Shown one piece after another: positions 1 through 4,844 of a stretch of DNA of 5,373 nt. Positions within the stretch are counted from its first letter, which is position 1, and every line of letters begins with the position of its first letter. The stretch comes from Alphaproteobacteria bacterium. Lineage in GTDB: Bacteria > Pseudomonadota > Alphaproteobacteria > ATCC43930 > CGMCC-115725. Position numbers and translations under genes: made by a program. The stretch covers positions 1 through 5,373 of the forward strand of contig JASHUW010000232.1 of NCBI GenBank assembly GCA_030039815.1. The letters run 5' to 3'. Below the pieces are notes generated by a model. The model was not told where the DNA came from and did not search any database. It worked only from the letters and a program-made list of their open reading frames with translations.

Positions 1-102
1 GAGAATATCGACGGCGGGCACGCGGCCGCCGCCAACCTCAGGGAGCGCGCGCGGCGCAACGCCCTCGAATTCACCTATCTCTTTCAGAAGCTGGTGGATT
101 GA
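1..102 (+). CDS. C-terminal end of a prolyl oligopeptidase-type (S9) serine peptidase, 5' truncated by the window edge
   Basis: Frame 1 is open from the first base to a TGA at 100-102 and gives 33 residues. It begins ENIDGGHAAAA and ends with an aromatic-rich helix, FTYLFQKLVD. The GGH followed by an Ala/Gly run and a closing helix of the form ALxYTYLFxxL matches the extreme C-terminus of prolyl oligopeptidase family proteins (alpha/beta hydrolase fold). In that family this His is the catalytic-triad histidine. Those enzymes cleave peptides, often after proline, or act as broader acyl-aminoacyl hydrolases. The Ser and Asp of the triad lie outside the window, so specificity cannot be judged. 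It reads in the same direction as the downstream monooxygenase, but 125 bases and a palindromic repeat separate them, so co-transcription is uncertain. The family call rests on one short motif. Confidence 0.7.
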   Translation, partial: ENIDGGHAAAANLRERARRNALEFTYLFQKLVD

Positions 103-115
103 GCATCCCCGTTGT

Positions 116-200
116 CAATGCGAGCGCAGCGAAGCAATCTCGTGCGCAAGAGGGCCCAGACGAATCGAGATTGCCGCGTCGCCCGCGGCTCCTCGCAATG
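116..200. repeat. Degenerate dispersed palindromic repeat (GCGAGCGCAGCGAAGCAAT type)
   Basis: The left arm 116-142 carries CAATGCGAG, then CGCAGCGAA, then GCAATCTCG. The right arm 166-200 carries CGAGATTGC and ends in CTCGCAATG. GCAATCTCG (134-142) pairs perfectly over 9 bp with CGAGATTGC (166-174). The outer CAATGCGAG pairs with CTCGCAATG except for one A-A mismatch. The middle of the right arm is longer and more diverged, so this is an old or degenerate copy. The loop is 143-165. Elements of this sequence are widespread between genes in Bradyrhizobium and relatives; that is recalled knowledge, not searched. It sits between a stop codon and the Shine-Dalgarno of the next gene. Confidence 0.75.
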
Positions 201-227
201 TCGGCGTAATCGGGAAAGGAAGCACCC

Positions 228-1412
228 ATGGCGATCAGCAAATTCACCACCGTCTATGCCGGCCATATCGATTTCCCCGATCACGGTCAGGACGCCACCC
301 CGGCCAACGAGCGGCGTTTCACCAACGACCAGCTCGCCGGCGTGTTCGAGAAGTCGGAGGCGATCGCCAAGACGATGGATCGGCTCGGCTACGACATGAT
401 GTGGATGGCCGAGCACCACTTCCAGCATGAGGGCTACGAGTGCATCCCCAACATCCTGATGCTGGCCGTGCACCTCTGCCACGTCACCCAGAACATCAAG
501 ATTGGCTGCGGCTTCAACATCACGCCGATGTGGCACCCGCTGCGCCTCGCCGAGGATTTCGCGGTCGCCGATATCCTCACCAAGGGCCGCACCGTGTTCG
601 GCGTCGGGCGCGGCTACCACACCCGCGAGGTCGAGACCTTCGGCGCGCCGATGATGGATGGTGACGCCAATCGCGAGCTGTTCGAGGAACAGGTCGAGAT
701 CATCATGAAGGCCTTCAACAACGAGACCTTCTCGCACAAGGGCCAGCACTACACGCTGCCGCCCAACGTGCCGTATCGCGGCTATGATCTGAAGGAGCTG
801 AGCCTGGTCCCGCGCCCGGTCAACATACCTGTTGAGTGCTGGCAGCCGATCGTCAGCGCCAACCCGCGTGGGCTCGACTTCATGGTCAAGCACAACATCA
901 AGGGCGCGGTCGGCGGCGGCGCGGCGACGATGCAGGCCGGGCCGATCCAAGGCTACATGGACGCCGCGCATCGCGCTGGCAAGAACTGGAAGCTCGGCGA
1001 GAACCTGACAATCGGCATCCACTTCATGGTCGGCAAGACCAAGGAGGCCGCGCTCAAGGCGCTGAAGCCGCTTTATGAAGAGCACGCCAAGATGTTCGCG
1101 CCATTGGGCTTTGTGCCGGGCCTGATCCCGGCGCAGGTTGCCGCAGTCGCCAAACGCGGAGGCTGGGACGCGGCTGGCGTGCCGAGCGTCGAGCACTATG
1201 TGAACCTCGGTTCGTGGTTTGCCGGCTCACCGCAGGATCTGGTCGAACGGCTCAAAAAGATCGAGGAAGACTATCCCGGCATGGAGCTGATGAGCCTGTC
1301 GCCGCCGTTGACCACGCCCAAGGAGCTCATGCTCGAGCAGTTCCAGATCGTCGCCGAGGAGGTCATGCCGCATTTCCGGCCGAAGCCGGCGATGAAAGAC
1401 GCGGCGAAGTGA
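228..1412 (+). CDS. LLM-class (bacterial luciferase-like) flavin-dependent monooxygenase
   Basis: This 394-aa protein is probably a cytoplasmic TIM-barrel oxidoreductase that uses reduced FMN (or F420 in some relatives) and O2 to oxidise an organic substrate. The substrate cannot be inferred. Family landmarks appear in order. AEHHF (61-65) is the hallmark early-barrel motif. A block ending PMWHPLRLAED (100-110) matches the usual hPlrlAEd stretch. GRTVFGVGRGYHTREVETFG (120-139) is the conserved GR-x-fGxGrG-y segment. VPRPVNIPVECWQP (194-207) corresponds to the conserved pPxxxPxPP region. A C-terminal gating segment reads GSPQDLVERLKKI (333-345). No signal peptide or membrane helix is seen, and the length is normal for the family. 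The ATG at 228 has a good Shine-Dalgarno, GGAAAGGA (213-220), seven bases upstream. The leader carries a palindromic repeat, and the 3' side meets a composite repeat with no T-tract terminator. The family call is secure; the substrate is unknown. Confidence 0.93.
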   Translation: MAISKFTTVYAGHIDFPDHGQDATPANERRFTNDQLAGVFEKSEAIAKTMDRLGYDMMWMAEHHFQHEGYECIPNILMLAVHLCHVTQNIKIGCGFNITPMWHPLRLAEDFAVADILTKGRTVFGVGRGYHTREVETFGAPMMDGDANRELFEEQVEIIMKAFNNETFSHKGQHYTLPPNVPYRGYDLKELSLVPRPVNIPVECWQPIVSANPRGLDFMVKHNIKGAVGGGAATMQAGPIQGYMDAAHRAGKNWKLGENLTIGIHFMVGKTKEAALKALKPLYEEHAKMFAPLGFVPGLIPAQVAAVAKRGGWDAAGVPSVEHYVNLGSWFAGSPQDLVERLKKIEEDYPGMELMSLSPPLTTPKELMLEQFQIVAEEVMPHFRPKPAMKDAAK

Positions 1413-1448
1413 CCGCGTAGAGCCGCGACCGTCCTTGATAATCCCCCT

Positions 1449-1519
1449 CCCCCGGGCTTGACCCGGGGGTCTACGAATAGCTTCCTCTTATTCCTGGATG
1501 GCCGGATCAAGTCCGGCCA
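1449..1519. repeat. Composite palindromic repeat, copy 1 (two hairpins plus linker)
   Basis: Hairpin A is CCCCCGGG (1449-1456), loop CTTGA, CCCGGGGG (1462-1469), a perfect 8-bp stem. Hairpin B is TGGCCGGA (1499-1506), loop TCAAG, TCCGGCCA (1512-1519), also 8 bp. The linker has a weak dyad, GAATA (1475-1479) with TATTC (1489-1493). The two hairpins share a CCGG-x-CTTGA-x-CCGG core and so can also pair with each other, making the whole unit a larger imperfect palindrome. An inverted, better-preserved copy lies at 2499-2580. The unit has no T-tract, so it is not a standard terminator, but it lies between the monooxygenase stop and the next Shine-Dalgarno. Confidence 0.8.
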
Positions 1520-1524
1520 AGGGG
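1519..1524 (+). promoter_or_regulatory. Shine-Dalgarno selecting the TTG start at 1531
   Basis: AAGGGG at 1519-1524 lies six bases before TTG 1531. It directly abuts the right edge of the composite repeat. The only in-frame upstream ATG (1498) lies inside hairpin B of that repeat and has no purine-rich site before it, so TTG is the better start. Confidence 0.5.
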
Positions 1525-1530
1525 ATCGAG

Positions 1531-1896
1531 TTGTCTTATCTACAACTGGCCTTCTACATCCTCTGCGCGACGGTGGTGCTGGGCAGCGCTCTGGCGTTGC
1601 CCTATCTCCGCGTCACCGCGCGGCGGCTGCCCTGGCCGATCAGGCTGGTTCATGGCGTGTTTGGCGCAGCGGGCTTGGTGGTCCTGTTGTGGGCGCTTTA
1701 TCGCGGCCTGCCGGCAAGCGCGATGGGCACCGCGGGGTTCGGTCCGGCTTCCGCCGTCTTTGTCGGCTTGGCGCTGATCCTTGGCTTCGCGATCCTGTTG
1801 TTCCGGGTGCGGCCGCCAGGCGTCCTCGTGGCGTTCCATGCCGGGCTCGCCATCGCCGGCTTTGTCGTGCTGTGGACGGTGCTGAGCCTCGGCTAG
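1531..1896 (+). CDS. Small four-helix integral membrane protein with an internally duplicated two-helix unit, function unknown
   Basis: I do not recognise a named family. From the TTG start the product is 121 aa and begins MSYLQLAFYILCATVVLG. Four hydrophobic helices lie at about residues 5-26, 36-57, 70-92 and 97-119, joined by short loops. The loops after helices 1 and 3 are Arg-rich. Helices 2 and 4 look alike: LVHGVFGAAGLVVLLWAL (39-56) against VAFHAGLAIAGFVVLWTVL (100-118). Each has a His (H41, H103) followed by a small-residue A/G pattern. This suggests duplication of a helical hairpin, with the two His as possible ligand or cofactor residues; that role is inference. An in-frame ATG at 1498 would add 11 residues encoded by the composite repeat (MAGSSPAKGIE) and is judged less likely. 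The stop overlaps the stop of the convergent HdeD-type gene. Confidence 0.72.
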   Translation: MSYLQLAFYILCATVVLGSALALPYLRVTARRLPWPIRLVHGVFGAAGLVVLLWALYRGLPASAMGTAGFGPASAVFVGLALILGFAILLFRVRPPGVLVAFHAGLAIAGFVVLWTVLSLG

Positions 1897-2465
1897 GCAG
1901 CGCTGTTGCGTGCCGACAGCGCCATCGCGATCAGCGACATGCCGCCGAACACCAGGTCGATGCCGACCAGCAACCCCAGCGCCCAGGCCAACGTGCCCGG
2001 CAGGCCGGAAATGATGATCGCCGCGAGGATGAGGTCCATCACGCCGCCGAGCATCATCCATTCCCAGCGGCCGCTGAGCTCGCGGCGATGCTCGAACGCC
2101 ATGACGATGATGATGATCCCGTCGATCAGGAAGAACGCGATCAGCACATAGGTCAGCGTTATGAGGCCCTGCGCCGGGTTCGCCAACAGGACTCCACCTG
2201 CCAGCACCGCGATCGCAGCCGAGAACAGCGCCCACCAGAAACCGGGCGCATTTTTCTGGTTGAATGTCGCGATGAGGCCGACCGCGCCGCCGATCAGGAA
2301 CAGCCAGCCGAGCACCACCGTCACCGCGAGCCCGGCGATGGGCGGCAGCGCGATCGCGGCGATGCCGAGGATCACCAGCACGATCCCCTCGATCAGGAAG
2401 GCGCGCCAGTGGTCATGCAGCGAGCGGCGAAACGATGCGCCAAGATCCGGCTGGTTCAGCGACAT
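1893..2465 (-). CDS. HdeD/DUF308-family six-helix membrane protein
   Basis: The 190-aa product is the same length as E. coli HdeD, an inner-membrane protein linked to acid resistance. That link is family knowledge and is not shown for this copy. About six transmembrane segments lie at residues 20-41, 44-66, 75-95, 100-124, 134-155 and 158-183. They form the repeated two-helix units of DUF308, with recurring features such as EGIVLVILGIAAIALPP (26-42), AVLAGGVLLANPAQG (86-100) and GVMDLILAAII (141-151). The N-terminus reads MSLNQPDLGASFRRSLHDHW and is polar, so there is no signal peptide. The start at 2465 is preferred over the ATG at 2477 because GGAG lies six bases before it. The gene converges on the four-helix protein gene, with stops overlapping in CTAG. 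A composite repeat begins 34 bases upstream of the start and probably lies in its leader or promoter region. Confidence 0.9.
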   Translation of the reverse strand: MSLNQPDLGASFRRSLHDHWRAFLIEGIVLVILGIAAIALPPIAGLAVTVVLGWLFLIGGAVGLIATFNQKNAPGFWWALFSAAIAVLAGGVLLANPAQGLITLTYVLIAFFLIDGIIIIVMAFEHRRELSGRWEWMMLGGVMDLILAAIIISGLPGTLAWALGLLVGIDLVFGGMSLIAMALSARNSAA

Positions 2466-2470
2466 GGCTT

Positions 2471-2475
2471 TCTCC
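2471..2475 (-). promoter_or_regulatory. Shine-Dalgarno deciding the HdeD-type start
   Basis: On the minus strand GGAGA (2475 to 2471) lies just upstream of ATG 2465, with six bases between GGAG and the ATG. The alternative ATG at 2477 overlaps this site and has only a weak AGAGAAG upstream, so translation most likely begins at 2465. Confidence 0.6.
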
Positions 2476-2498
2476 ATCGAAGCTTCTCTATGTCGCTT

Positions 2499-2580
2499 TG
2501 GCCGGGCTCGACCCGGCCATCCACGTCTTCGTTTGCGGACCGTGAAACTGAAGACATAGACCCCCGGGTCAAGCCCGGGG
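2499..2580. repeat. Composite palindromic repeat, copy 2 (inverted relative to copy 1; three hairpins)
   Basis: Three stem-loops follow one another. The first is TGGCCGGG (2499-2506), loop CTCGA, CCCGGCCA (2512-2519). The second is GTCTTCGTTT (2525-2534) paired with AAACTGAAGAC (2545-2555), ten pairs with T2549 bulged out. The third is CCCCGGG (2562-2568), loop TCAAG, CCCGGGG (2574-2580). Read on the minus strand the order is GGGCTTGACCC hairpin, TCTA, linker, GGATGGCCGGG hairpin, which is the order seen on the plus strand at 1449-1519. The two copies are therefore inverted repeats about 1 kb apart. They share the hairpins and the junctions but not the linker sequence. Confidence 0.82.
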
Positions 2581-2614
2581 AAGGCGATAGTTAAGTAGGC
2601 AGCCGAGAGATAAC

Positions 2615-2648
2615 AAAAAGCCCCTCCCGTCTTGTGGCGGGAGGGGCT
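2615..2648 (-). terminator. Intrinsic terminator of the amidohydrolase gene
   Basis: AGCCCCTCCCG (2619-2629) and CGGGAGGGGCT (2638-2648) form a perfect 11-bp GC-rich stem with an 8-base loop. On the minus strand the stem is followed by TTTTTGTTA (complement of 2611-2619). It lies 16 bases past the TAA of the amidohydrolase and upstream of the HdeD-type gene on the same strand, which implies separate transcription of the two. Confidence 0.9.
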
Positions 2649-2664
2649 GCCTTGCTGATTTTCC

Positions 2665-4368
2665 TTACTGGTGGCTCGCCTGGTAGCGCGAGTTGCGCAG
2701 CACGCGGCCGGGCAGGTTGCCGGTATGACTGCCCTCCTTCATCAGCATCTTGCCGTTGACGAAAGTGGCATAGATGCCCGCCGCCGGCTCCTTGAAGCGC
2801 CAGCCGCCGGCCGGGAAGTCGTGCACGATGAACTCGGGCAGCGGCTTCACCGTGTCGGGGTCGAACACGGTGATGTCGGCGGTCATGCCCGGACGCAGGA
2901 GGCCGCGGTCATAGAGGCCGAAGGTCGAGGCCGAGTCGAACGTCAGACGCCGCACCGCGTTTTCTAGCGTCATAACCTGCTTTTCGCGCACCCATTCGCC
3001 CAAGAGCCGGGTCGAGAACCCGTACCCGCCGTGGAACTGCACGTGCGCGCCGCCGTCGCTGAGGCCGATCAGCGCGTTCGGGTAGTTCAAAATCTCCCGC
3101 ATCGCGTCGACGTCGATGTTGTTCTCGGCCTGCATGAAGACGGTTTCGAGCTTTTCTTCGATCACGAGGTCGAGGAACGCCTCGATGATGCCCTTGCCTT
3201 GTTTCTTGGCGAGCTGTTCGAGGGTGAGGCCTTTCAGCCCGGCGTTCTTTTCGAGCTTCGGCTCCTCGACCCAGATGTACTTGTACCACTCACGCGAGAT
3301 CGTCCCGCCCGGGATCTCGACCTTCCACTCGATCATCTCTTCGTGGAGCTTGGCGCGGACGCCCTTGTCGGCATAGGCGCGCAGCTTCTCCTCGTTGCTC
3401 GCGAGGAGGATCGGGTGCCAGGTCGGCGAGCCGCGGAACACCTGGGTGTTCTTCATGTCGAAGGTCTGCGTCGTGGTGTTCGGCGAGCACAGCGGATAGG
3501 CGCGGATGCCCTTGGCCGAGGTCTCGTCGACCCGGTCCATGTGCTTCTTCCATTCGCCCGGCCGGCGCACCGACTGGCCGAGATTGTTGTAGACGACAGG
3601 CCGTCCGGTGGCTTCGGAGAGGCGCGCCATCAGCCCGTCTTTCATCTCGGCCTCGCGGCCGCCACCCGACTGGATGATGCCGGTGCCCATCTCGCGCAGC
3701 ACGTCGGCGAGCGCGAAGATCTCCTTCTCATCGGCCCACAGCGCCGGGATGTGCAGGCCCTGCGGGTCGTAATGGCCGCGGTTGCGCGACACCGAAAGGC
3801 CGAGCGCGCCGCCTTCCATGCCATCGCGCACGACCGCCTGCATTTGCTGGAGCTCGGCATCCGTGGCCGCGCGCACCTGGCAGGCATCGCCCATCACATA
3901 ATAGCGCACCGCGGTGTGGCCGATCAGCGTGCCGACATTGACCCCGAGGTTCTTGTCGAGCTTGTCCATGTATTGCGGGAAGGTCTCCCAATCGACCTCG
4001 ATGGTGTTGAGCACCTCCATCGGGATCGCCTCGACGTAAGAGAGGAACTCCGCCATGCGCTGTTCCTTGCCCTTCTTCACCGGGGCGAGCGAGAGCGAGC
4101 AATTGCCGATCACCACGCTGGTCGCGCCGTGGTCGCACGAGAACGAGCACATCGGGTCCCAGGTGACCTGCGCGTCGTAATGGCAATGGTTGTCGATAAA
4201 ACCCGGCGCGATCACTTGCCCGCCGACATCGATGACCTCGCCGGCCGCGCCCGATAGCTTGCCGATCTCGGCGATTTTGCCGTCCTTCACCGCGACATCG
4301 CCGTGGAACCCGGGCATCCCCGAGCCGTCGATCACCCGTCCGTTCTTCAGCAACACGTCGTACGCCAT
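2665..4368 (-). CDS. D-aminoacylase-like amidohydrolase (metal-dependent N-acyl-D-amino-acid deacylase superfamily)
   Basis: The 567-aa product is a cytoplasmic amidohydrolase-fold protein. An N-terminal beta-sandwich strand set, DVLLKNGRVIDGSG (4-17), leads to APGFIDNHCHYD (54-65) with the HxH metal pair H61 and H63. GNCSLSLAP (88-96) carries C90, matching the bridging Cys of D-aminoacylase. GTLIGHTAVR (146-155) matches the VGHSTLR strand. LSDGGAH (436-442) supplies the catalytic Asp, D438. LRPGMTADITVFDPDTV (491-507) and GNLPGRVLR (550-558) are classic C-terminal signatures. The protein is longer than the roughly 480-aa characterised D-aminoacylases, mainly through extra sequence at about 295-395. 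The two His ligands expected near 233-240 and 260-264 are not visible (IIQSGGGRE and VVYNNLGQ stand there), so the substrate and metal content are uncertain. The ATG at 4368 has a perfect AGGAGGAA (4380 to 4373) five bases upstream. The superfamily is certain; deacylase activity is not. Confidence 0.93.
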   Translation of the reverse strand: MAYDVLLKNGRVIDGSGMPGFHGDVAVKDGKIAEIGKLSGAAGEVIDVGGQVIAPGFIDNHCHYDAQVTWDPMCSFSCDHGATSVVIGNCSLSLAPVKKGKEQRMAEFLSYVEAIPMEVLNTIEVDWETFPQYMDKLDKNLGVNVGTLIGHTAVRYYVMGDACQVRAATDAELQQMQAVVRDGMEGGALGLSVSRNRGHYDPQGLHIPALWADEKEIFALADVLREMGTGIIQSGGGREAEMKDGLMARLSEATGRPVVYNNLGQSVRRPGEWKKHMDRVDETSAKGIRAYPLCSPNTTTQTFDMKNTQVFRGSPTWHPILLASNEEKLRAYADKGVRAKLHEEMIEWKVEIPGGTISREWYKYIWVEEPKLEKNAGLKGLTLEQLAKKQGKGIIEAFLDLVIEEKLETVFMQAENNIDVDAMREILNYPNALIGLSDGGAHVQFHGGYGFSTRLLGEWVREKQVMTLENAVRRLTFDSASTFGLYDRGLLRPGMTADITVFDPDTVKPLPEFIVHDFPAGGWRFKEPAAGIYATFVNGKMLMKEGSHTGNLPGRVLRNSRYQASHQ

Positions 4369-4419
4369 CGGGTTCCTCCTCGTGTTCTTAGAAGCGGTTC
4401 AACCGGCTCTGCGGGGAAA

Positions 4420-4428
4420 ACTATAGCA
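4420..4428 (-). promoter_or_regulatory. Candidate extended -10 promoter for the amidohydrolase gene
   Basis: On the minus strand the bases read TGC TATAGT (4428 to 4420), which is an extended TGn motif plus a -10 matching TATAAT at five of six positions. There is no good -35 at 16-18 bases upstream, as is usual for extended -10 promoters. Initiation would fall near 4413 and give a leader of about 45 bases containing the strong Shine-Dalgarno. The assignment is by pattern only. Confidence 0.45.
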
Positions 4429-4458
4429 TGCTGATCATGGACCGAGCCGGCATTCTCG

Positions 4459-4483
4459 GCATGGCTCACGGCCGAGCCCATGC
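4459..4483. repeat. Imperfect inverted repeat in the GC-rich part of the intergenic region
   Basis: GCATGGCTC (4459-4467) pairs with GAGCCCATGC (4474-4483), nine pairs with one extra C bulged and a 6-base loop. A second CCGAGCC (4442-4448) repeats 4472-4478 exactly, so alternative foldings are possible. No T-tract follows on either strand, so it is not a standard terminator. Confidence 0.45.
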
Positions 4484-4651
4484 AACCGCGGCGCGCCGGC
4501 GGGACGAGTTGCGTGCAAGCGCGACAGGCGCGGCTGGCGGTCGCGCAGCCGTGCCGCGCCGCGGGGGCAGCCCTTTGGTGAAGTGGTCCGCGGCGTCGGG
4601 ATGCAAAAAAAGATCAGGATCAAGCCATTGATTTTCCTGAATCTCGATTCC

Positions 4652-4671
4652 GATAACAGGAGGATAACAGG
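4652..4671. repeat. Direct repeat GATAACAGG x2, period 11
   Basis: GATAACAGG occurs at 4652-4660 and again at 4663-4671, separated by AG. The identical 9-mers recur at about one helical turn, in an A/T-richer stretch about 175 bases upstream of the methyltransferase start. Possible readings are a binding site for a regulator that docks on one face of the helix, or a small tandem duplication. Confidence 0.6.
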
Positions 4672-4831
4672 CGGTGGGATCAGGTGGTGCCGGAGGTGGT
4701 TGTCGCATGAAACGGGCTGGCCGAATGAATGATCTTCTGATATATGTTCTTGTAATGTTCCGTTCAAGGGCCAGCGCCGCATAAATGTGAGTACGCGGGC
4801 ATAAGCTGCAACGGTAAATCAGTTAAACGAT

Positions 4832-4838
4832 GAGGTGG
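4832..4838 (+). promoter_or_regulatory. Shine-Dalgarno supporting the methyltransferase start at 4845
   Basis: GAGGTGG at 4832-4838 lies six bases before ATG 4845. The earlier in-frame ATG at 4830 overlaps this site and has no purine-rich site of its own. A third in-frame ATG at 4857 also lacks one. Confidence 0.55.
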
Positions 4839-4844
4839 GTGGCG

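Larger units (their letters stand above)
4382..4829. other. Non-coding divergent intergenic region (about 0.45 kb)
   Basis: No convincing gene is seen. The left part (about 4382-4430) holds the amidohydrolase leader, a candidate promoter and the odd-centred palindrome CGGTTCAACCG (4395-4405). The middle (about 4440-4600) is very GC-rich and rich in small inverted repeats. The right part (about 4605-4829) is visibly richer in A and T and contains a direct repeat (4652-4671) and a dyad (4749-4768). It is the natural place for the methyltransferase promoter. Open frames here (4428-4631 on plus; 4435-4782 and 4466-4708 on minus) lack Shine-Dalgarno sites and read as Arg/Ala/Pro-rich low-complexity peptides typical of chance frames in GC-rich DNA. 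Confidence 0.65.

Noticed and set aside
112..140. Promoter for the monooxygenase with -35 TTGTCA at 112-117
   Set aside because: The -35 is good but no acceptable -10 lies 16-18 bases downstream (CAATCT at 135-140 matches poorly), and the bases belong to the repeat arm.
84..1196. Long minus-strand open frame (370 aa) antisense to the monooxygenase
   Set aside because: It is a shadow of the GC-rich codon pattern of the real gene. The plus-strand protein has clear LLM motifs, and the antisense product has His/Arg/Val-rich composition with no recognisable domain. Its far end is encoded by the palindromic repeat (the CEEPRATRQS signature).
1449..1519. Composite repeat as intrinsic terminator of the monooxygenase gene
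   Set aside because: The stems are strong, but no run of T follows either hairpin on the plus strand, and the same unit occurs upstream of another gene. It is better described as a dispersed repeat.
1458..2594. Plus-strand open frame (378 aa) spanning both membrane-protein genes
   Set aside because: Both ends are encoded by the composite repeats and the middle is out of frame with one gene and antisense to the other. Its product is Arg/Gln/Asp/His-rich with no domain, whereas the overlapped frames give clean transmembrane proteins.
2581..2619. Housekeeping promoter for the HdeD-type gene on the minus strand (TTGTTA, 16 bases, TTAACT)
   Set aside because: The -35 resembles TTGACA, but the -10 matches at only three of six positions and the -35 overlaps the terminator T-tract. 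This is too weak to annotate.
3031..4257. Plus-strand open frame (408 aa) antisense to the amidohydrolase
   Set aside because: The minus-strand product has full amidohydrolase signatures, a perfect Shine-Dalgarno and a terminator. The antisense frame is Arg/His/Leu/Val-biased and shows no family motif.
4395..4405. Odd-centred palindrome CGGTTCAACCG in the amidohydrolase leader
   Set aside because: The arms are only 5 bp and it could easily arise by chance in this composition. It is noted as a possible operator but no regulator is nearby.
4428..4631. Possible 67-aa gene on the plus strand in the intergenic region
   Set aside because: It has no Shine-Dalgarno and is an Ala/Arg/Gly/Ser-rich product typical of chance frames. 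It also begins over the candidate amidohydrolase promoter.
4628..4657. Plus-strand promoter TTGATT with GATAAC at 18-base spacing for the methyltransferase
   Set aside because: Each hexamer matches consensus at four of six positions, but the -10 coincides with the direct repeat and would give a leader of about 180 bases. It is possible but not supported enough to list.
4435..4782. Possible minus-strand small proteins (115 aa, and an 80-aa alternative at 4466-4708)
   Set aside because: The two frames overlap each other, neither start has a ribosome site, and their C-terminal halves are Arg/Ala/Pro low-complexity. The segment QENQWLDPDLFLHPDAADHF in the 80-aa frame looks more protein-like than the rest, but I could not tie it to any family.
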